Origin: Monodelphis domestica
Taxonomy: Eukaryota > Chordata > Mammalia > Didelphimorphia > Didelphidae
Direction: 5' to 3'
Length of the DNA stretch: 64,000 nucleotides
NCBI RefSeq assembly: GCF_027887165.1
Contig: NC_077235.1
Coordinates: 54,378,882-54,442,881 of the forward strand
Positions 57,560-64,000 of the stretch are shown here, in pieces. The notes under the pieces were generated by a model, which was not told where the DNA came from, searched no databases, and was given only the letters and a program-made list of their open reading frames with translations. A program made the position numbers and the translations under genes. Position 1 is the stretch's first letter. The number at the start of each line of letters is the position of its first letter.

Positions 57560-58025
57560 GAGATAGAGGAAAGAAAACAAGCATTTATTAAGCACCTACT
57601 ATATACTAGACTCTGTGCTAAACACTTTACAAGTATTATTTCATTTGGTACTCATAAAACAATCCTTGAGAGGTCGATGCTGTTATTATCCCTATTTTTC
57701 AGTTTTTTTAAAACCCTTACGTTCCATCTTGGAATCAATACTGTGTATTGGTTCCAAGGCAGAAGAGTGATAAGGGCAATGGGGGTCAAGTGACTTGCCC
57801 AGGGTCACACAGCTAGGAAGTGTCTGAGGCCAAATTTGAACCTAGGACCTCCTGTCTCTAGGCCTGGCTCTCAATCCACTGAGCTACCCAGCTGCCCCCC
57901 CCATTTTTCACTGTTGGGGAAACTGAGGCATATGGAAGGCCAGGATTACTCAGCTAGGTGTTTGAGCTTGGATTTGAACTCAGATCTTCCTGACTCCAGT
58001 GGTCTATCCACTATCTAGCTGCCTG
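57560..58025 (-). repeat. MIR split by a SINE
   Basis: Left part 57560-57702 ('aagcacctactatatactag', 'gctgttattatccctatttt') and right part 57901-58025 ('gggaaactgaggcatatgga', 'ttgaactcagatcttcctga') form one antisense MIR/L2-type repeat. Confidence 0.7.
57703..57900 (-). mobile_element. tRNA-related SINE nested in MIR
   Basis: A full-length antisense copy from 'ttttttaaaacccttacgtt' to 'gagctacccagctgcccccc'. Flanks 'cctatttttca' (57691-57701) and 'ccatttttca' (57901-57910) are a TSD with small changes. Confidence 0.9.
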
Positions 58026-58114
58026 TAGTTGTATTTAAGGCTTTCCATAGTTTGGATCTACCTTATCTTTCCAACACTCTTCAGACACTCAAGTCAAATT
58101 GCTCTACTCTGCCA

Positions 58115-58420
58115 GTTAGTCCACAAGCATTCATGTAGCACATACAACTGCTTAGGGAAACAAGGACAAAAATGAAACAGTCACTGCTCTTAAGGAACTT
58201 ACATTCTGCCTGGGCAGGCAGCTTGTACATTGATAGGATGCCCATGTAAAGGCACTAGATCTGGAGAAGCTGGGTTCAAATCCTAACCTCCAGTATGACT
58301 TTAAGAAAATCACTTAATATCTCTGCACCTTTGTAAAATGAAGGGATTAAACCAGGTGACTGATGAGGTCCCTTCTAGCTTTAGGTTTCAAATTCTGTGA
58401 CCTCTGAGGCTTTGTTGACA
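58115..58420 (+). repeat. L2/MIR-related repeat and CORE-SINE
   Basis: 58115-58235 is the 'gctcttaaggaacttacatt' family seen at 5240 and 30540. 58240-58420 is a sense CORE-SINE ('gctgggttcaaatcctaacc', 'ggtcccttctagctttaggt'). Confidence 0.55.
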
Positions 58421-58785
58421 TTGTCCCTTGAATCTGAATTACCCTTCTCTCTGTCAAATTTCTCTAGAAACCTCCTTGATACCTTCCAATTGCTTGTGTC
58501 CTCTCTCTCCACTTAGGCTTGGACAAAAGACTCTCTGACATCTTCACATTTGTAATTCTTTTTTCTCTAGCTCTGGCCATTTTCAAGTATAAGTATCCCT
58601 TCCACATCATGAGGGTTAGGGGCGTCATGCCCTCGTGGTCTGGAAAATCTGCATTAAAATTTGGGGCCCTCCCTTCACACCAGAGAAGAAGCCTGAATTT
58701 GTTCTTTTTCCTTTATGGCATGTTTACAGTACCTTATTGTAAAATTTGGGTTAAATACTTGATAAAAGGTTATATAATTTTAAAA
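58421..58785. other. Unassigned stretch
   Basis: No gene or repeat is confidently recognised; 58430-58510 may be an L2 remnant. Confidence 0.3.
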
Positions 58786-59565
58786 TGATTTATTTCTGTA
58801 TCAGTTACACGTAGAGCCAATTTTTGACGATTGTTTTCCGACATTCTAGGATTTTGATTATCTTCCTCCCTCCCTCCCTCCCTTTCCCCCCTCCCCAAGG
58901 TGGCAAATAGTCTCATATAGGTTATACCAGTGTTTTCATGCAATATATAGTTCCATATTCCCTACACTATGACAAAAGACACATATCACACATAAAATAA
59001 AAAACTCATGAAGGAAATAAAATGGATTTGCTTTGATCTGAAAATGGAAAATGCTTTGATCTGCCTCAGACTCCAACAGTTCCTTCTTTGGCTGTGGTTA
59101 GCATTTTTTATCATGTGCCTCTTGTGGATATCTTGGAGACTTGCTTTGCTGATAATAGTTTAGTCTTCTGCAGCTGACCATTGTATAATATTTCTGTTGC
59201 TGTATACAGTGTTTTCCTGGTTCTGCTCACTTCACTTTGCATCAGTTCATATAAATCTTTCCAAGTTTTTCTAAACTCATCCGGTTCATCATTTCTTATG
59301 GCACAACAGTATTCCATTTTGACTATACACCACAACTTGTCCATCTACTCCCCAAGTGATAAACATCCTCTCGGTTTCCAATTCTTTGTTAATAGAAAAA
59401 GATCTCCTAAAATATTTTGGTACAACTAGGTCTTTCCCCCTTATCTCTGATCTCTTTGGGTGCCTCTAAACTTTTTTCTATGTCATCTGTTGAACTTTGG
59501 CTGTCATTTGTGGCTTCTGCAAAACTTCCTCCAAATTACCATTTAATTTCTTATGCTGACCCATG
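58786..59565 (-). mobile_element. L1 3' end of a different subfamily, antisense
   Basis: The minus-strand frame 59344-59111 reads MDKLWCIVKMEYCCAIRNDE and KTWKDLYELMQSEVSRTRKT, the end of L1 ORF2. The 3' UTR carries a polypurine tract (plus-strand 'tccctccctccctccctttc', about 58868-58887). Confidence 0.85.
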
Positions 59566-59657
59566 ATATATTGAAACCACTTTGGAGAGAGTTGCAATGT
59601 GGAAGACATACTCTCCCTGGTAGCAAAAGAAGAATAAACTTAAAGAAAAGAAATTGA

Positions 59658-59840
59658 GGGTAGCTAGATGTCTCTGTTGATTGAGAGCCAGGCCTAGAGA
59701 TGGGAAGTCCTGGGTTCAAATTTGTCCTCAGACACTTCCAAGCTGTATGACCCTGGCAAAGTCTCTTAAACCCCATGACTCTCCTGTCTTGGAACCAATA
59801 CACAGTATGAAATCTAACATGGAAGGTGAGGATTTTAAAA
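59658..59840 (+). mobile_element. tRNA-related SINE
   Basis: 'tagctagatgtctctgttga', 'gagagccaggcctagagatg', 'cctgggttcaaatttgtcct' and an A-rich end are present. Possible decayed TSD 'aaagaaattga'/'aaagtaactga'. Confidence 0.85.
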
Positions 59841-59980
59841 AGTAACTGACTAGAAACTTCATCTGGCAGCATTCACAACATTTTATATCCATAGTCCCTT
59901 ATCTCTCAACTAAAAGATGTGTTCCATCATTTGTTCTCTAGCAATTAATCTGGACTCTAGATTTAGAATTAGTCAAGACC

Positions 59981-59988
59981 CTCCAGAC
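59981..59988. repeat. hAT target-site duplication, left
   Basis: 'ctccagac' is repeated exactly at 63204-63211. Confidence 0.93.
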
Positions 59989-60549
59989 CAGGGGTCCTCA
60001 AACTATGGTCCACAGGCCACATGCGGTCCCCTGTAGCCATTTATCCAGCCCCCACCACACTTCTGAAAGGGGGCACCTCTTTCATTGGTGCTCAGTGAGA
60101 GTACTGTATGTGGCTGCATCACAAAGCGTGGTTTTGCTCATGCACAGTACTACTTCCAGTGACATCCTTTGCATGGCACCTTATTCTGAGAGTAAAGGAT
60201 TATGTGGCTGCACAATGGAAGACGTCAGCATGGTGAGCAGTAATCTGGGGGAGGGGATTCTGCACTGTGTATACTGCTGCCCAGAATATTGGTGGCAGTG
60301 ATGAGCCTGTGCAAGGTGTAACAGGCCCATCACAGCTAGCACTGCAGCCTCTGCTATCCCAGATGGCAATATACAGTGTCACAGGCCCAGCACTGCCTCC
60401 AGGACTGTATACAGGCATTGGATAGCAGTGATCTGGCCTGTGACATCAGAGGTGGGCCTCTACTGTGAGAAACCTGTTTTATAAGATACCCCCTGTTTTG
60501 GGGGTCAAATTAATATAAGACAATGTCTTATTTTTAGGGAAACATGGTA

Positions 60550-60704
60550 GTACATTGGCCCCCATACTCCCAACAGAAGCACAACATAATGGCCCCTATA
60601 GGGGCCATTGTACTGTGTAGTGATGTGGGGAGAGACTTTTGGGCAAAGGGAGATTATAGGGGTCATTATGTTGTGCATCTGGGAGAGTATGGTTGCCATT
60701 GTAC
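60550..60704. repeat. Internal inverted repeat of the hAT element
   Basis: About 50-bp arms (60550-60600 and 60655-60704) are imperfect reverse complements, for example 'gcacaacataatggccccta' against 'aggggtcattatgttgtgc', with a loop of about 54 bp. Confidence 0.8.
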
Positions 60705-61207
60705 TATGTGGGGGAAGTGAGGCATGTGTTTTTCATATTATGGTCTATAATTACAGATCCATAAATAGTACCTGAAGAGGACACACACTAGTGTTGTGCC
60801 TTCTTTTTTCTGCCATGGAATCTGATCCCATGAGTCTTACCCATGAGTAACTCTAACCCGAGCCAATGTGATCAGATTCCTGTGTGAGTTCACAGATCGC
60901 AGTGAGGTTCGCACAGGGTAGTGTGAACTAGAAAGGTAGTGGAGGAACTGGCTCTGTAATTGTGCACCACACCACTGTGAGCCTGAGGTAAAAGTGGATT
61001 TCCACCAATATGGCCACTGGTGAGGCTGAAATGATGTGGACTGGAAAGGCTGCATTGATGGGCACAGATTGGACTTCATTGATGGGCAGTGCAGTCTGTA
61101 TGCCTCTGTGTGGGCAAAATTATTGTTGGTATATTGTTTTTGTAGGGCTGTATATATATATCTCTATTGGTATTTTACTAATAGCAATTTGGAATCCCTA
61201 GGAAACA

Positions 61208-63003
61208 ATGATGTCAAGAAAGAGGAAAAATTGATTCAGAGTGTAAGATATTCAAAGAACAGTGGGCTTATGATTACTTTTTCATGCAGTACAAGGAAAG
61301 AACTGTGTGTTTGATATGCCATAATATAGTGTCTGTATTCAAAGAATACAATTTGTGCCGACACTATCAAACTCAACATAAAAATAAATGTGATTGTTTG
61401 GTTGGAGATGTGAGATAAGATAAAATATTAAAACTGAAAAATACATTGACAACTCAGCAAAATACTTTTGTGAAGCAGAAGCAGATAAATAGTTCATCAT
61501 TGCGAGCAAGTTTTCAAGTTGCCAAGCTAATAGCGTGTACTGGCAGACAATTCATGGAGGGAGAAGTTGTTAAAGATCAACATCTTTCTGGTGCCAAAGA
61601 GATGTGTCCAGAAAAGACAGACTTATTTAGTACAGTTGGTCTTTCAGGATCTACAATTACATGAAGGGTTGAAGAAATGGGAGACAATTTGCATCAGCAT
61701 TTGCAAAACTCCACAAGGAAACTTTCCTATTTTCCCTTGGCACTCGAGAGCAATGATGTTCATGATTCTGCACAACTTCTAATTTTTATTTGTGGGAGAA
61801 ATGACAATTTCAAAATCACAGAAGATCTTGCTGCACTGCAAAGCATGAAAGGAACAACTACAGGAGAGGATATCTATGAAAAGGTTTTCCAAACTCTAAA
61901 GGATTTGGAGTTGGACTGGGCTAAACTAGCCAGTGTGACAACTGATGGTGCTCCTAGCATGGTGGGGTCTAAGAAAGATAATTGCTCACATTAACCAAGG
62001 GATGGACAAATGTAAACATTCTCATCCAATAGCCATACACCACCTCATCCACCAACAAGCACTGCTACGTAGTAAATCACTGAAGTGGAACTCTGTTATG
62101 AAAATTATGGTATCTTTTGTTAACTTCATTAGAGCTAATGGATTAAACCACAGACAATTTTTCTGTCTGAGCTCAATGTTGCCTATGAAGATGTTCTGTA
62201 CCATACAGAAGTCCATTGGCTGAGCCAAGGGAGAGTTTTGAGACATTTCTATGATTTACTTCCACAGATTACAGCTTTTATACTTTCAAAAAACAAAGAA
62301 GTACCAGAGCTCAATGATGCAGAATGGAAATGGCACCTCACCTTTCTGACACATGTAACAGAGCTACTCAGCAGTTTCAATGTGCAGCTTCAACGAAGAG
62401 GGAAGCTCATCTGTGATATGCAATCACAGGTGAAAGCATTTGAAGTAAAATTAGGCCTCCTTATCAAACAAGTGAAGGAGGAAAATTTCAGCCATCTCCC
62501 CTTAACTCAAAATCTGTTAGTGGAAAAACCCTTGATTGCATTCCCAAAAGAAACATGTGTGGATTCACTGGAAAAGTTTCAAAAGGAGTTCCAATTCAGA
62601 TTTAAAGAGCTTCATCTCCATGAAGAGGACATACAGCTTTTCTGTAGCCCATTTCTATTGACATTGAAAATGTGGATACAATTTACCCAATGGAACTGGC
62701 TGAACTGGCTGAACTGTGACTCTGAAAGATGCATTCAAGTCAAGCAGCTTGCCTAATTTCTGTGCATCTCTCCCCTCTGAGACATATCCTAATCTCAGGA
62801 AACATGCACTCAAAATGGTAACCATCTTTGGCAGTACTTATATCTATGAACAGACTTTTTCCAGAATGAAACTTTTGAAATCTCCAGCAAGATCTAGACT
62901 AACTGATGCACACTTGTATCACTTGTTATGGCTAGCAATTACAAATATGGAACTGGACAGTGACCATCTCATTATCCAAAAGCAGGCCCATAGTTCCCAT
63001 TGA
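61208..63003 (+). pseudogene. hAT-Charlie transposase with BED finger, inactivated
   Basis: Start at ATGATGTCAAGAAAGAGG (61208). A BED-type zinc finger lies at 61233-61415 (WAYDYF..., then CLIC and HYQTQH as CxxC and HxxxxH), followed by a stop at 61416. The next frame (from 61446) gives the transposase core with an in-frame stop near 61662, then LLIFI and TTDGAPSM, a conserved hAT block around a catalytic aspartate. Frame shifts occur near 61970, 62190 and 62700. The C-terminal dimerisation region at 62716-63003 is well preserved (HALKMVTIFGSTYIYEQTFS, RSRLTDAHL). The intact enzyme would cut and paste the element by binding its termini. GTF2IRD2-type host genes come from related transposases, but the stops and shifts here rule out a working protein. 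Confidence 0.9.
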
Positions 63004-63203
63004 AATACTGGTAAGTTTGTTGATTTAAATTTACTTGTTCTTTATTTTAAATATTGTATTTGTTCCCATTTTGTTTTCCTACTTTCAAATAAGATATGTG
63101 CAGTGTACATAGGGATTTGTCCATACTTATTTTGTAGTCCAACCCTCCATCAGTCTGAGGGACAGTGAACTGGACCCCTGTGTAAAAAGTTTTGGGACCC
63201 CAG

Positions 63204-63211
63204 CTCCAGAC
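63204..63211. repeat. hAT target-site duplication, right
   Basis: Exact copy of 59981-59988. Confidence 0.93.
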
Positions 63212-63224
63212 TATGTAGTTGAGC

Positions 63225-63365
63225 CTCATTATTTTTCAAAGAAGAAAATAGAAATCTGAAGAAGGCAAGAGTTTCACCCATTTTCACACAGGTCTCAAGT
63301 CAGGATTTGAATCTAGATATTCTGATTCCAAATACAGGGTTCTTTCCACTATAAGAGTTTATGTG
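63225..63365 (-). repeat. Antisense MIR-like fragment
   Basis: 'caggatttgaatctagatat' and 'tttcacacaggtctcaagtc' are decayed antisense CORE landmarks. Confidence 0.5.
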
Positions 63366-63574
63366 GCATTTCTTTGGATGGGGCAATGCTTATTGGTTGG
63401 TTGATTGGCTAATTGTTCATACCTCTCATCATATTTTATAGTTATTCCAGTAGCTTGCACATTCCCTTACTAGACTGTACACTCTATTAGTAGGTCTAAT
63501 CTAAGCTGGGTTTCATAAACAAAACAGGTTACAAGTCAAATGAAATCAAGTAAAAATAGTAAGTCAACATGTCA

Positions 63575-63865
63575 CCTGTTCATCAAGAAGGGAGTTGGGG
63601 GATACCCATCAACTGGGGAATGGCTGAAAAAGTCAAGGCATATGATGGTGATGGTATACTACTGTGCTGTAAGAAGTGATGAACAGGCTAATGAAAAAAA
63701 AACATGGAAAGACCTACTGAAATTGTGAAAAGTGAGATGAGGAGAACCAAGAAAATATCATATATGGTCACAGAAATAATATTTGAAGAATAACTTGTAA
63801 ATTTCTACCTCCAGAGAAAGGACTGATGAATAGAAAGGGTATTGTTAAAAAAATAAAACCAACAA
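63575..63865 (+). mobile_element. L1 3' end, sense
   Basis: 'atacccatcaactggggaat', 'gaccaagaaaatatcatat'-like ORF2 end ('gagaaccaagaaaatatcat') and 3' UTR 'cagagaaaggactgatgaat' end in an A-rich tail with AATAAA at about 63850. Confidence 0.8.
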
Positions 63866-64000
63866 CAAACTAGGGTCTAGCCATATTCTTCCCAGTCTCA
63901 TACTTATGTTTATTTTTTGAACCCAATTTTAAGATTTTGCCCTTCTAATGATGCCCCTCCTCACTTAACACATGTTAGTAAATAATTGCCAAGTCAAAAA

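Larger units (their letters stand above)
59989..63203 (+). mobile_element. Full-length hAT-Charlie DNA transposon
   Basis: 3215 bp bounded by terminal inverted repeats 'caggggtcctcaaact' (left) and 'agttttgggaccccag' (right; reverse complement 'ctggggtcccaaaact'), with a perfect 8-bp TSD. The left 1.2 kb is non-coding and repeat-rich. The right part encodes a decayed transposase (61208-63003). Right-end sequence 'actggacccctgtgtaaaaa' is typical of a Charlie-group family. Confidence 0.93.

Noticed and set aside
61208..63003. Domesticated transposase gene like GTF2IRD2 or a ZBED gene
   Set aside because: Stops at 61416 and near 61662 and several frameshifts; TIRs and TSD show an ordinary dead transposon copy.

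Overview
The window is nuclear DNA of a marsupial, most like the gray short-tailed opossum (Monodelphis domestica) or a close relative. The clues are the many marsupial-type L1 copies, the roughly 200-bp tRNA-related SINEs ending in a 'gattctaagacagaaggtaagg' type tail, Mar1/MIR CORE-SINEs, and SPIN/OposCharlie-like hAT transposons. Host identification is from recognised repeats only. No database search was run.

One host gene stands out: an uninterrupted 864-codon Elongin A-type gene at 18557-21151 (+). It has the TFIIS-N-like domain, the MSFESYL block and the elongin B/C-binding region, but no introns. It looks like a retained retrogene, comparable to human ELOA2 (TCEB3B). A pyrimidine-rich, relatively CpG-bearing upstream region holds YY1-, E-box- and ETS-like motifs. 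No other host exon, RNA gene or CRISPR array could be supported.

Layout: 1-2757 is the 3' half of an L1. 2758-9130 is a mosaic of CORE-SINEs, a tRNA-like SINE and old L1. 9130-16465 is an old L1 interrupted by a much younger 3.87-kb L1 with a clear 13-bp target-site duplication (TSD). 16482-18556 is a SINE and the gene's upstream flank. 18557-21151 is the Elongin A gene. 22211-24812 is a SINE cluster in old L1, which also carries a 431-bp hAT MITE. 25130-36100 has possible LTR fragments, long unassigned stretches, a 440-bp GA-rich minisatellite, and two abutting hAT MITEs, one SPIN-like. 36110-48715 is a pile-up of at least seven L1 pieces in both orientations with two readable nested insertions. 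48720-59840 is mixed CORE-SINEs, microsatellites, a likely solo LTR and an L1 3' end. 59989-63203 is a complete hAT-Charlie element with a perfect 8-bp TSD and a decayed BED-finger transposase. The window ends in an L1 3' fragment.

There is no operon-like cooperation here. The biology is one selectively maintained retrogene within layered transposon history, much of which can be ordered by nesting and TSDs.
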